Source of the DNA: Amycolatopsis sp. WQ 127309 | Lineage (GTDB): Bacteria; Actinomycetota; Actinomycetes; Mycobacteriales; Pseudonocardiaceae | Direction of reading: 5' to 3' | Assembly: GCF_023023025.1 (NCBI RefSeq) | Contig: NZ_CP095481.1 | Coordinates: 6,585,001-6,649,000 of the forward strand | Length of the DNA: 64,000 nucleotides | In this document: piece by piece, positions 24,072-32,743 of the stretch | Numbering within the stretch: position 1 is the stretch's first letter | Layout of the letters: each line of letters begins with the position of its first letter | Notes under the pieces: generated by a model | What the model saw: the letters and a program-made list of their open reading frames with translations, nothing else | Told to the model about the DNA's origin: nothing | The model's database searches: none | Translations under genes and position numbers: made by a program

Positions 24072-26903
24072 GTGCGACCGCTCACGGAGGGTGCCGAGCT
24101 CCTGATCGGCCGGGACGACGAGGTCTCCCGGCTGGTCGGCTGGGTGCGTGAGGTGGTCGCGGGCCGTGGTCGCGCCGTGCTCGTGGACGGCGAACCGGGC
24201 ATCGGCAAGTCCGCGCTGGTCCGCGCCGGTGGCGGTGCCGCCACCGGGATGGGCTGCCAGGTCTACTGGGGCGCCGGCGACGAGCTGGGGCAGGCGCTGC
24301 CGCTGCTGCCGCTGCTGGACGCGTTGCACATCACGCCGTCCGCGAAGGATTCCCGCCGTGGCGCCATCTCCGGGCTGCTGCACGGGAGCGCGGTCGCGGG
24401 CAAGGGCGCCGACCTCGCCGCCGCGGCCGCCGAGCAGCTGCTCGCGCTGGTGGACGAGCTCTGCCAGGACGGACCGGTGGTGCTGGTCGTCGACGACCTG
24501 CAGTGGGCCGACCGCACGACGGTGGCCGTGTGGGGCCGGCTCGCCCGCTCGGTGCGGCAGCTTCCGCTGCTGCTGATCGGCGTGCTGCGCCCGGTCCCGC
24601 GCCGCGACGACCTGCGCTCGCTGTACCGGATCGTCGGCCCGGCCGAGCGGTTACGACTGGGCCGGCTGGCCGAACCGGCGGTGATCGAGCTGGTGACCGC
24701 GCTGGCCGGCGGCAGACCGGGGGCCGAGCTGGAGCGGCTGGCCGACGACGCCGCCGGGAACCCGTTGTACCTCACCGAACTGCTCGACGCCCTGACCAGG
24801 GGCTCGTGCCTGGACGTCGACGACGCGGGTGTCGCCCAGCTCGCCGAGGGGGACACCCCGGACTCCCTGCCGGAGGCGATCGCGGACCGGCTGGGCTTCC
24901 TGCCGGAGCCGACGCGGGCGGTGCTGCGGGCGGCGGCGTTGCTCGGGGTCGGCTTCTCGGTCGGGGACCTCGTGACCGTGACGGGCTCCCCGCTTCCCGG
25001 TCTGCTGCCCGCCCTCGACGAGGCCCGGACCGCCGGGGTGCTGGTGGCGGCCGGCGACGATCTGGCGTTCCGGCACCCGTTGATCCGCAAGGCCCTGTAC
25101 GACGAGATGCCGACGTCGGTCCGGGTCGCCTGGCACCAGGGTGCCGCGCGGTCCCTGGCCGAGGCGGGCGCACCGGTCGAGCGGGTCGCGCTGCACCTGC
25201 TGCCGATGGTGTCGACCACCGACAGCCGGGTGCCGGTGCCGGCCTGGGCCGTGCAGTGGCTGCTGGAGGTGGCCGCGCCGTTGATCGGCCAGGCGCCCGC
25301 GGTGGCCGTCGCGCTCCTGCGCCGCGCGGTGCGGGACGCGCGGCCCGGCGACGCCGTGACCGCCGCGCTGACCTGCCGGCTGGCCGACGCGCACTACCGG
25401 CTGGGCAACTTCGGCCAAGCCGAGCGGATCGCGTGCCGCGCCTTGGAGCACCTCGACGACCCCGACCTGCTCGTCGACCTGCACACGACGGTCACCCAGT
25501 GCCGCGGGATGACCGGCCGCTCCGCCGAGTCCCTTGCGGCGCTGAACGACGCGGTCGCCCGGCCGGGCCTGCAACCCCGGCACCGGGCCCGGTTGCTCGT
25601 GCTCATCGCGCGCACGCACCGCGACCTCGGTCAGGTCGTCACCGCGAGCCGGGTGGCCACCGAGGCGCTGGAGGAGGCCGGGCAGGTCGAGGACCGCTGG
25701 GCCACCGGGTGGGCGCTGCACGTGCTGAGCCTGGTGGCGATGATGCGCGGCGAGTGGACCGCGGCGCTGCCGCTGTTCGAGCGCGCGATGGCCAAGGCAC
25801 AGGGCGATCCCGCGCTGATCGACCTCGGCCTGCTGCTGCGCATCAACCAGTCGGTCACCTTCGGGGCGCTCGACCGCTACACCGACGCGCTCGCCGCCGC
25901 CACGCGAGCCCGCGAGCTGGCCGACCGCACCGGCAGTGTCGTGCGGCTGACCCAGGCCCAGAGCGCGCTCGGGCAGCTGCTGCTGGGCACCGGCCGCTGG
26001 GACGACGCGCTGGCCGAGGTGGATGTCGTCCCCGACGACCTCAAAGACCCGAGCGTGGCGTGCTGCGACCACGGGGTCGCCGCGATCATCCACTTCCACC
26101 GCGGCGACGGCCCCGCGGCCCGCAAGCACCTCGACGTCGCGTCGCCGTATTCGGAACGCATCGGCGGCCGGGTCGTGGAGTCCCTGGCCCGGGCCCGCAG
26201 CCTCGCCTTCGAGCACGACGGCTTGCCCGAGCGGGCGCTCGCCGCGCTCACCGACGCGCTGGCCGGTGAAGACGAGGGCGAGGACCTGCTCGCCGACGCC
26301 GCCCGGCTGGCCGCGGCGACCGGCGACACGCGGACCGCGGTGGAGATCGACGCCCGGGTCCGCAAGATCGCCGCCGGTTCCACCGTGCCGCACCGCCTCG
26401 CGCTGGCCTCGTACTGCCACGGCCTGCTCGAGCTGGACGCGGCGACGCTGCTGCAGGCCGCCGACGGCTACCGCGACGCGGGCCGCCCGCTCTCGCGGGC
26501 CAAGGCCCTGGAAGCCGCCGCGATCGCCTTCGCCGAAACCCGGTCCGACGACCGCGGCTCGGCGCGGGCCGCCTTCACCTACGCCCTCGACCTCTACGCC
26601 GAGCTGGGCGCGCACTGGGACGTGGCCAGGCTGCGTGCGCGGTTCCGCGCGTTCGGCATCCGGCGCGGCCCGACGGTGAAGCACCGCCAGATCACCCACG
26701 GCTGGGACAGCCTGACCCCGACCGAAGGCAAGATCGCCGCGCTCGTCGTCGAAGGACTGTCGAACCCGCAGATCGCGGCCCGCCTGTACCTGTCCCCGCG
26801 CACGGTCGGCACGCACGTGTCGCACATCCTGACCAAGCTCGATGTCCACTCGCGTATCGACATCGCGCGGGAAGCGGCCCGGCACCGGTCCGCTTCGGGC
26901 TGA
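24072..26903 (+). CDS. LuxR-family transcriptional regulator, LAL type (ATPase, TPR-like, HTH)
   Basis: 943 residues from the GTG at 24072, chosen because LLIGRDDE then follows about 10 residues in, as usual; TTG 23970 and GTG 24027 are alternatives and none has a clear ribosome site. Walker A is GEPGIGKS (Lys46) and Walker B VLVVDDLQWADR near 140. A long helical TPR-like region fills about 400-850. The C-terminal LuxR HTH is LTPTEGKIAALVVEGLSNPQIAARLYLSPRTVGTHVSHILTKL in short pieces near 880-925. LAL proteins are large ATP-dependent activators, often of secondary metabolism or sugar use. It stands alone, divergent from the DEMGYN peptide gene. Its last 76 nt are duplicated downstream. Confidence 0.88.
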   Translation: MRPLTEGAELLIGRDDEVSRLVGWVREVVAGRGRAVLVDGEPGIGKSALVRAGGGAATGMGCQVYWGAGDELGQALPLLPLLDALHITPSAKDSRRGAISGLLHGSAVAGKGADLAAAAAEQLLALVDELCQDGPVVLVVDDLQWADRTTVAVWGRLARSVRQLPLLLIGVLRPVPRRDDLRSLYRIVGPAERLRLGRLAEPAVIELVTALAGGRPGAELERLADDAAGNPLYLTELLDALTRGSCLDVDDAGVAQLAEGDTPDSLPEAIADRLGFLPEPTRAVLRAAALLGVGFSVGDLVTVTGSPLPGLLPALDEARTAGVLVAAGDDLAFRHPLIRKALYDEMPTSVRVAWHQGAARSLAEAGAPVERVALHLLPMVSTTDSRVPVPAWAVQWLLEVAAPLIGQAPAVAVALLRRAVRDARPGDAVTAALTCRLADAHYRLGNFGQAERIACRALEHLDDPDLLVDLHTTVTQCRGMTGRSAESLAALNDAVARPGLQPRHRARLLVLIARTHRDLGQVVTASRVATEALEEAGQVEDRWATGWALHVLSLVAMMRGEWTAALPLFERAMAKAQGDPALIDLGLLLRINQSVTFGALDRYTDALAAATRARELADRTGSVVRLTQAQSALGQLLLGTGRWDDALAEVDVVPDDLKDPSVACCDHGVAAIIHFHRGDGPAARKHLDVASPYSERIGGRVVESLARARSLAFEHDGLPERALAALTDALAGEDEGEDLLADAARLAAATGDTRTAVEIDARVRKIAAGSTVPHRLALASYCHGLLELDAATLLQAADGYRDAGRPLSRAKALEAAAIAFAETRSDDRGSARAAFTYALDLYAELGAHWDVARLRARFRAFGIRRGPTVKHRQITHGWDSLTPTEGKIAALVVEGLSNPQIAARLYLSPRTVGTHVSHILTKLDVHSRIDIAREAARHRSASG

Positions 26904-27193
26904 CGCGGCGCGGCGGAAGCGCCTGAACCACCCGCGAACGGTCGCCACGAACGGGCCGAGGGTGCTCGGCCGATCCATGGGAATGCGCGTGGTTGTCGTC
27001 ACGCCCTCCGCCTGACCAAGCTCGATGTCCACTCGCGTATCGACATCGCGCGGGAAGCGGCCCGGCACCGGTCCGCTTCGGGCTGACGCGGCGCGGCGGA
27101 AACGCCGGAACCACCCGCGCACGGTCGTCACGAACGGGCCGAGGGTGCTCGGCCGATTCGCGGGAACGTACTTGGTTGTCGTCACGCCCTCCA
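26828..27193 (+). repeat. 183-nt tandem duplication of the LAL gene 3' end and its downstream region
   Basis: Copy 1 begins inside the LAL helix-turn-helix coding region and ends at 27010; copy 2 follows directly. The first 91 nt (LTKLDVHSR...ARHRSASG, stop and 15 nt) are identical in both. The remaining 92 nt differ at about 11 positions. Each copy holds a 7-bp hairpin (GGCCGAG-GGTG-CTCGGCC, at 26954 and 27137) that may terminate transcription. Copy 2 has no start and is not expected to be translated. Together with the next terminator this accounts for the 370 nt between the two genes. Confidence 0.9.
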
Positions 27194-27239
27194 CGCTATC
27201 GAACTGATGAGCGAGCGCCATCGCTGAAACGGGTGAACT

Positions 27240-27270
27240 CCGGGCACGCCCCGACCAAGGGCGTGCCCGG
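27240..27270 (-). terminator. Hairpin terminator of the NimT-like MFS gene
   Basis: A perfect 12-bp stem (CCGGGCACGCCC and complement) with a 7-nt loop starts 4 nt past the MFS stop codon. Confidence 0.8.
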
Positions 27271-27274
27271 GACA

Positions 27275-28474
27275 TCAGGCCGCGGCCTCGGGCGCGTCCT
27301 GCTGGTGCACCGGGAGCAGGACGTGCGGAGCCGGCGTCGGTGCCGGCTCCGGAGCCGGTTCCGGCTTGGGCGCCGGTTCGGGTTCCGGTTCCGCCGGAAC
27401 CCGCTGGGACACCGTGATGTGCCCGCTGGCCACCTGGCCGAGCAGGATCACCAGCACCAGCACCAGCGGAACCTGCCAGCCGCCGGTGTGCGTGTGCAGC
27501 CAGCCGCAGGCCAGCACGCCGAAGCCGGCGATGACGTACCCCACGCCCTGGACCACCGCGGACAGCGCCAGGGAACTGTCCTTGCTGCGCAACGAGATCG
27601 TCGTCAGGACGAACGCGAGCGAGCCCATGCCCGCGCCGGTGGCCGCGGCCCACAGCCAGGGCGCCGCCGCCGGTGCGATCAGCAGGCCGGCCACGCCGAC
27701 GACGTTGGGTACGGCCAGCACGACCACGAGCAGGGTCTGGTTGCGCCACCGGCGCGTCCAGCCGGGCACCAGCCACATCATGGGCAGCCCCATGGCCATC
27801 GACAGCGCGAGGTACGCGCCGGCACTCGCCGGCGGCACACCCGCGCTGCGCAGGATTCCCGGGAGCCAGCCCATGACCAGGAAGGTGACCGTCGAGATGA
27901 GTCCGAAGTGGAGGGTCAGGGCGCGGGCCCGCACCGGTCCGGTCGCGACCTTCGGCGCCAGGAACTCGACGTGTGTGCGCCGCCACACCCGCTGGGCCAG
28001 CAGGGCCGTGAGCGCCCACACGCCCAGGCCGACCCGCCACGACGACGACAGCACCGCCAGGGGCGTGATCAGCGCCCCCGCCGTGCTGCCCAGCCCGAGC
28101 CCGAGGGTGAACGCGGCCGACCCCTTCGCCAGCATCGGCAGCACGGTGCCGAGCGCGGCGATGGCCAGGCACGCCAGCGCCGTCCCGGCCAGCAGCGGCA
28201 CCGGGCCGCCGAGGACCCGTGCGAACAGCGACGCCGCCAGCCCGAGGAGGGACACGGTGACGATCCGGTGCGTCCCGATCCGGGCGCACAGCCAGGGCGA
28301 CGCCCAGCCGCCGAGGCCGATCGCCCACAGGGGCAGCGCGACGAGCACGGCGGCGACCAGGCTCCCGGCGACCGAGATGTCCGGCAGGGCCGCGCCCAGG
28401 CTCGTCACGGCCGGGCGCAGATTGAGGGCCAAGATGAAGATCACGACGGTCGAAACAGGGGTAGCACGGGACAT
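27275..28474 (-). CDS. MFS transporter, CynX/NimT-like, with Pro/Glu-rich tail
   Basis: 399 residues; GAGGAGGAG precedes the ATG by 3 nt. The first helix LALNLRPAVTSLGAALPDI is the hallmark of the cyanate/2-nitroimidazole transporter branch (CynX, NimT). Twelve hydrophobic segments fill about residues 5-345. The last 50 residues are a disordered, cytoplasmic tail with alternating Pro-Glu/Lys/Ala (PEPEPAPKPEPAPEPAPTPAP), which is not usual in this branch. No cyanase is adjacent, so substrate is open. An 18-bp inverted repeat upstream may be the operator. Confidence 0.82.
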   Translation of the reverse strand: MSRATPVSTVVIFILALNLRPAVTSLGAALPDISVAGSLVAAVLVALPLWAIGLGGWASPWLCARIGTHRIVTVSLLGLAASLFARVLGGPVPLLAGTALACLAIAALGTVLPMLAKGSAAFTLGLGLGSTAGALITPLAVLSSSWRVGLGVWALTALLAQRVWRRTHVEFLAPKVATGPVRARALTLHFGLISTVTFLVMGWLPGILRSAGVPPASAGAYLALSMAMGLPMMWLVPGWTRRWRNQTLLVVVLAVPNVVGVAGLLIAPAAAPWLWAAATGAGMGSLAFVLTTISLRSKDSSLALSAVVQGVGYVIAGFGVLACGWLHTHTGGWQVPLVLVLVILLGQVASGHITVSQRVPAEPEPEPAPKPEPAPEPAPTPAPHVLLPVHQQDAPEAAA

Positions 28475-28547
28475 CGCTCCTCCTCGGTATCGAGGCCGGA
28501 GCGTGGAGCCCCGTGAAGCAATGCTTCGCGATCGGACCACAACAGAC

Positions 28548-28565
28548 ATCCGTCACCTGACGGAT
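28548..28565. promoter_or_regulatory. Inverted repeat between MFS promoter and epimerase stop
   Basis: ATCCGTCA-CC-TGACGGAT is a perfect 8-2-8 inverted repeat 74 nt upstream of the MFS start and 21 nt past the epimerase stop codon. The position suits an operator for the MFS gene; a terminator is less likely because the spacer is only 2 nt. Confidence 0.45.
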
Positions 28566-28585
28566 CTATGAAGTTCCGTTGCAGC

Positions 28586-29521
28586 TCAAGGGAGTGCGGT
28601 GTCCCGGAGGCCCGCGAACGGGCGTGCATCGGCACGGCCGGACGGGGGTGCGCCGACCGCGCCCAGCAGGTCGGTGTGCCGGGGTGCCCACCCCAGCTCC
28701 CGGCGGCTGCGCGGGGCGCGGCACCGGCTCGACGCGGCGAGGATCAGCGCGTCGAAAGCACCCCAGACGGTCGTGGCCTCCGCCGGGGTGAGGCTGCGCG
28801 TGGCGCACCCCCGCTCCCGGGCCACGGCTTCGGCGATCCACCGGGTCGGGGTCTCGCCCGCGACCGCGTGGTAGAGCGCGCCGGCGGTGCCCCGGGCCAG
28901 CGCGAGCCCGAAGAGCCGGGCGACGTCGTCGAGGTGCACGTGGGAGTAGGTGTTGAGGCCTTCGCCGACGTAGCACGCGGCACCGGTCTCCTCGGCCGAC
29001 CGGCGGATCAGCGGCACGTGGCCGTGGTCGCCCGGACCCCAGACCATGCCGGGCCGCACGACGATCGCGCGCACGTCCCGGCCGGCCGCGGCCCGCACCA
29101 GCTCCTCGACCGCCAGTCGCCGCGCGGCCAGCGGTTCGACCGTGAACGGGTCGTCCTCGGCGAAGACGTCTTCGCTCCAGGCACCGCCGGTGCGCTGGAG
29201 GAGGACCCCGCTGCCGGAGGTGAACAGGAACGTCTTCCCGGAGCCGGCGAGCGCGTCGAGCAGGTGCGCGACGACGCGCTCTTCGGCCTCCGCGTCGAGC
29301 TGGGCGGCGAAGACGACCGCGCCGGACGCCGAGGCGGCCGCGACGACCTCGGCGAGGCCGCCGTCGACGTCGCCGCGCAACGGCGTGATGCCTTGGCGCG
29401 TCAGGCGTCCGGCCGCTTCGCCGGAGCGGGCCAGGCCGGTGACGTCGTGGCCCGCTCCGGCGAGGTGACGCGCGACGCCGCCGCCGACGAAGCCCGTCGC
29501 GCCGATGACGAGGACCTTCAC
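28586..29521 (-). CDS. NAD(P)-dependent epimerase/dehydratase-family protein (extended SDR)
   Basis: 311 residues. The GxxGxxG nucleotide motif is VLVIGATGFVGGGVARHL at the N-terminus. The region equivalent to the usual YxxxK motif falls near 130-140 as EPLAARRLAVEE, where Tyr is not visible, so this may be an atypical, NmrA-like or non-catalytic SDR. Further landmarks are VRPGMVWGPGDHGHVP near 155 and YSHVHLDDVARLF near 195. The GTG start overlaps the stop of the upstream hydrolase gene (GTGA), so it is the last member of a three-gene coupled operon. Confidence 0.82.
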   Translation of the reverse strand: MKVLVIGATGFVGGGVARHLAGAGHDVTGLARSGEAAGRLTRQGITPLRGDVDGGLAEVVAAASASGAVVFAAQLDAEAEERVVAHLLDALAGSGKTFLFTSGSGVLLQRTGGAWSEDVFAEDDPFTVEPLAARRLAVEELVRAAAGRDVRAIVVRPGMVWGPGDHGHVPLIRRSAEETGAACYVGEGLNTYSHVHLDDVARLFGLALARGTAGALYHAVAGETPTRWIAEAVARERGCATRSLTPAEATTVWGAFDALILAASSRCRAPRSRRELGWAPRHTDLLGAVGAPPSGRADARPFAGLRDTALP

Positions 29522-30390
29522 GGCCGGGCCCCCGCGAGGTACTCGCGCAGGGTGCGCACGAACCACTCCGGGGCCTCTTCGGCGACGAAATGGCCGGTCG
29601 GGGCGATGAAGCCGGTGAGGTCCTTGACGTACGGGCGCAGGGCTTCCGTGGTCTGGCCGCCCACCGAGTCCCGGCCGCCGATGGACAGGACCGGCACGCT
29701 CACCCCGCGTTCGGCGAGGACGCCCCGGTTCTGCACGCCGTCGTCGAGCAGGGTCCGGTAGTGCCCGAAACCGCCGCGCAGCCGGTCCCGGCCGCGGTAG
29801 GAGCACGCGTAGAAGTCGAGTTCCTCACTGGTGAACGTCGACGGCGTGCTCCGGGCGGTGAAGGTCGCCTCGACGAACTCCCGCTCGTGGCCGTCCAGGA
29901 GCATTTCGGGGAACACCGGCGCCATGAAGAACCCGAAGTGCCACGAGCCCCCGGTGACGACGTTCATCGACTCCTCGAGGTCGACCCCCGGAAGGAAGGC
30001 GTCGAGCAGCACGACGGCGGCGACGTCCGCGGGCCGGTGCAGCGCCCAGGCGAAGGCGACCATGCTGCCGATGTCGTGCCCGACGACCACCGCGGGCCCG
30101 GTCAGGCCGAGTGCGGCGAGCAGGCCGCGCACGTCGTCGGCCTGGTTGACCTTGGTGTAGCCGCCGGCGGGCCGCTCGCTGGCCCCGGTGCCGCGCAGGT
30201 CGGGGACGACCACCGTGTGGTCCTCGGCGAGGGCGGGCAGCACCCGGGCCCAGGCGCGGCCGGTCTGGGGCCAGCCGTGCAGCAGCACCAGCAGCGGACC
30301 GTGGCCGCCCACCGCGGCCGAGAGCCGGACGCCGTTCGTGTCGGCGGTGCGGACGTCGAAGCCCTCGGGCAGCCATTCGTAGGTGCTCAT
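29518..30390 (-). CDS. Alpha/beta hydrolase, epoxide hydrolase-like
   Basis: 290 residues. Motifs: oxyanion loop LLHGWPQTG near 36, DLRGTGASERP near 64, nucleophile elbow GHDIGS with Asp near 103, acid in IGGRDSVGG near 240, and His in PTGHFVAEEAPEWF near 267. The Asp nucleophile and HGWP loop are typical of epoxide hydrolases and haloalkane dehalogenases. The ATG overlaps the SDR stop (ATGA) and its own stop overlaps the epimerase GTG, so the three are translated as a unit. A stepwise conversion (SDR, hydrolase, epimerase-like) of one xenobiotic is plausible but not shown. Confidence 0.85.
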   Translation of the reverse strand: MSTYEWLPEGFDVRTADTNGVRLSAAVGGHGPLLVLLHGWPQTGRAWARVLPALAEDHTVVVPDLRGTGASERPAGGYTKVNQADDVRGLLAALGLTGPAVVVGHDIGSMVAFAWALHRPADVAAVVLLDAFLPGVDLEESMNVVTGGSWHFGFFMAPVFPEMLLDGHEREFVEATFTARSTPSTFTSEELDFYACSYRGRDRLRGGFGHYRTLLDDGVQNRGVLAERGVSVPVLSIGGRDSVGGQTTEALRPYVKDLTGFIAPTGHFVAEEAPEWFVRTLREYLAGARP

Positions 30391-31124
30391 GCGGGCAGCC
30401 CGCTCGGCTCGCCGCCGTTGGCGACGACGACGGTGCCGTTGATGTAGCTGCTGTCGGCGTCCACGAGGAACCGGACCACCCGGGCGATCTCCTCGGGTTC
30501 GCCGATGCGCTCGCGGAGGTTGGCCCGGCCCAGGACGTCGACGTTGTCGCCGAGCATGGCGGTGGTGCCCGCGGTGCGGACCGGGCCGGGGGAGACGCCG
30601 TTGACCCGGACGCCGCGGCCGCCGAACTCCGTGGCCCACGAGCGCGTCAGCAGTTCGACGGCCGCCTTGGACGCGCCGTAGGCGCCGCCGATCGGCGCCG
30701 GCGAGGTCGCCGCGGTCGAGGTGATGTTGACGATCGTGCCGTGACCTCGCTCGGCCATGGCCGGCGCGAGCGCGCCGACCAGCAGGAACGGCGCGCGGGT
30801 GTTGAGGGCGAACTGCCGGTCGAAGCTGTCCGCGGTCGTGTCCGGTGTGCTCGTGAACGCGTAGCTGCCGGCGTTGTTGACCAGGATGTCCACGTCGCCG
30901 GCGGCCGCGGCGAGCGCGACGACCTCGCCGGGGTCGGTCAGGTCCGCGCCGACGAAGCGCGCGGTGCCGCCTTCCGCGGTGATCTCCTTGACGAGCTGGG
31001 CGCCGCGTTCGGGGTCGCGGCCGTGGGCGATCACGTCGATGCCGTGGGCGGCGAGGTCGAGCGCGACGGCCCGGCCGATGCCGGCGGTGGCGCCGGTCAC
31101 GAGGGCGGTGCGGGTGGGGGACAT
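30387..31124 (-). CDS. Short-chain dehydrogenase/reductase (SDR)
   Basis: 245 residues with all classical SDR elements: TGATAGIG near 10, NNAG near 83, catalytic Ser in NITSTAATSP near 135, YGASK near 150 and the C-terminal YINGTVVVANGG. It is an NAD(P)H oxidoreductase of unknown substrate. As the first gene of the three-gene operon it faces a TetR gene across 89 nt that hold a perfect palindrome, the likely control site. Confidence 0.92.
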   Translation of the reverse strand: MSPTRTALVTGATAGIGRAVALDLAAHGIDVIAHGRDPERGAQLVKEITAEGGTARFVGADLTDPGEVVALAAAAGDVDILVNNAGSYAFTSTPDTTADSFDRQFALNTRAPFLLVGALAPAMAERGHGTIVNITSTAATSPAPIGGAYGASKAAVELLTRSWATEFGGRGVRVNGVSPGPVRTAGTTAMLGDNVDVLGRANLRERIGEPEEIARVVRFLVDADSSYINGTVVVANGGEPSGLPA

Positions 31125-31146
31125 GGGTAGGCCTCACTTTCTGGGT

Positions 31147-31162
31147 TGTTCTGTCCAGAACA
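31147..31162. promoter_or_regulatory. TetR operator palindrome (TGTTCTG-TC-CAGAACA)
   Basis: A perfect 7-2-7 inverted repeat lies 23 nt upstream of the SDR start and 51 nt before the divergent TetR start. A second, weaker symmetric stretch around TTGCGCAA lies nearer the TetR gene. The layout fits repression of both genes. Confidence 0.7.
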
Positions 31163-31213
31163 GTAGGGACGGTTTCTGGATTGCGCAACCCAATCTTGCG
31201 GTAGGCTGACGCC

Positions 31214-31828
31214 GTGACCGAAGCGCCGAAACCGCGTCGCCTGACCCCGAAGGGCCGCGCCACCAGGGACCGCATCATCGAAGCCGCGACCGAGCTCATC
31301 GCCCGCCACGGCGTGGCCGGCACCGGGATCGAGGACGTGCGGGCGGCGGCCGGCGTGAGCGGTTCGCAGCTCTACCACTACTTCGACGGCAAGCAGGCGC
31401 TGATCCGGGCCGTCATCACCCGGCAGGCGGACTCGGGCCTGCCGCGGATCTCGGCGCTCGACAGCTTCGAGGCGCTGCGCGCCTGGGCCGACGCCGGGAT
31501 CGAGCGGCAGCGCGAGAACGGCTGCCGCAGCGACTGCAACCTCGGCGCCCTGGCCGGCGAGCTGAGCGTCAGCGACGAGGAGTCCCGGACCGACCTGGCC
31601 GACGGCTTCCTCCGCTGGAAGGACCTCCTGCTGGAGGGCCTGCGCGCGATGCGCGACCGCGGCGAGCTGCGGGCCGACGCCGACCTCGACGAGCTCGCGT
31701 TCTCGCTGCTCGCCGCCCTGCAGGGCGGGGTCCTGCTCTCGCAGACCATGCTCCACGTGCGCCCGCTCGAAGCGTCGATGAACGCCGCGCTGGCCTACAT
31801 CCACTCGTTCGCCACGAGCGCCCGGTGA
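31214..31828 (+). CDS. TetR-family transcriptional regulator
   Basis: 204 residues with GTG start. The HTH is RIIEAATELIARHGVAGTGIEDVRAAAGVSGSQLYHYFDGKQALIRAVI, about 20-68, in the usual TetR form. The C-terminal domain has RENGCRSDCNLGALAGELSV near 105-125, which matches the YxaF/LmrA-like branch (TetR_C subgroup with Cys-containing loop). Such regulators respond to drugs or electrophiles. It faces the SDR operon across the 16-bp palindrome. Its stop overlaps the GTG of a LysR gene (GTGA). Confidence 0.93.
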   Translation: MTEAPKPRRLTPKGRATRDRIIEAATELIARHGVAGTGIEDVRAAAGVSGSQLYHYFDGKQALIRAVITRQADSGLPRISALDSFEALRAWADAGIERQRENGCRSDCNLGALAGELSVSDEESRTDLADGFLRWKDLLLEGLRAMRDRGELRADADLDELAFSLLAALQGGVLLSQTMLHVRPLEASMNAALAYIHSFATSAR

Positions 31829-32715
31829 GCCTCCGGCAGTACGAGTACGCCCTGGCCGTGGCCGACGAGGGTTCGGTGACGGCGGCGGCGGAACGGCTGC
31901 GCGTCGCCCAGCCTTCGGTGTCGCAGCAGATCCGCGGCTTGGAGCGGGAGCTCGGCGTGCAGTTGTTCGCCCGCACGCCGTCCGGCCTGGTGCCCACGGT
32001 GGTCGGCCGCGCGTTCCTGCGGGAGGCCCAGGTCGCGGTGAACGCGTCGCGGCGGGCGCGGGCGACGGCCCGGGCCGGGGCCGACGAGCTGGTCGGCGAG
32101 CTGACGGTCGCGGTGCAGCTGGGTTTCGGCACCTGGCAGCTGCCGGGCGCGCTGGGCGCGTTGCGCCGCCGCTTCCCGCGGCTGGAGGTCACCGTCTTCG
32201 AGGAGCCGAGCTCCGCCGAGCTGGACCGGCTGGGCCGCCGGGGCGTGCTGGACCTCGCCCTGATGGCGGCCTGCGAGCAGACCCCCGACGACGCCCACCA
32301 CCTCGGCGACGAGGAGTTCGTCGTGGTGCTGGGCGCCGGGCACCCGCGGCTCGCCGCGGACCGGGTCGAGCTGAGCGGGCTGGCGGGGGAGCCGTGGGTG
32401 CGCTTCGACCGGGACGGCGCGCTCGACGCCGTGCTGCTGAACGTGTTGCGGGACAACGACTTGACGCCGAGCGCGGTCGCCCGGGTGTCCCAGACGGCGA
32501 CGGCCGTGCGCTGGGCCGCCGCCGGGCTGGGCGTGACGCTCGTCCCGGCCTCGGCGGTGCCCGAGGGCCACGCGCACCTCGTCCGCCCGGTCTTCCCGGC
32601 CGTGACCCAGCCCGTCGTCGCCGTTCTCCGGAAAGGCCCGGGACCGGCGGAAACGGCGTTGCTCGAACTGCTGCGCCGGGAAACCTGGTCGCATTCTTCT
32701 GCGCCGGTGTCCTGA
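31825..32715 (+). CDS. LysR-family transcriptional regulator
   Basis: 296 residues. The N-terminal HTH (RQYEYALAVADEGSVTAAAERL, then AQPSVSQQIRGLERELGVQLFART) is complete, followed by a two-lobe substrate-binding domain from about 90. It is translationally coupled to TetR by a GTGA overlap, an unusual pairing of two regulators. It converges on an SDR gene whose upstream region holds an ATAG-N7-CTAT palindrome of the LysR type, so that SDR may be its target. Confidence 0.9.
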   Translation: MSLRQYEYALAVADEGSVTAAAERLRVAQPSVSQQIRGLERELGVQLFARTPSGLVPTVVGRAFLREAQVAVNASRRARATARAGADELVGELTVAVQLGFGTWQLPGALGALRRRFPRLEVTVFEEPSSAELDRLGRRGVLDLALMAACEQTPDDAHHLGDEEFVVVLGAGHPRLAADRVELSGLAGEPWVRFDRDGALDAVLLNVLRDNDLTPSAVARVSQTATAVRWAAAGLGVTLVPASAVPEGHAHLVRPVFPAVTQPVVAVLRKGPGPAETALLELLRRETWSHSSAPVS

Positions 32716-32743
32716 CGGCCGGGAACAATTCCCCGGGACGGCG

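Noticed and set aside
27011..27193. A separate small LuxR-like gene in the second repeat copy
   Set aside because: It has only the last helix of the HTH, no start or ribosome site, and a stop after 24 codons.
24651..28556. 1301-codon open frame on the minus strand across the LAL and MFS genes
   Set aside because: It crosses the LAL gene, the repeat region and the MFS gene in non-coding frames and shows no known motif.
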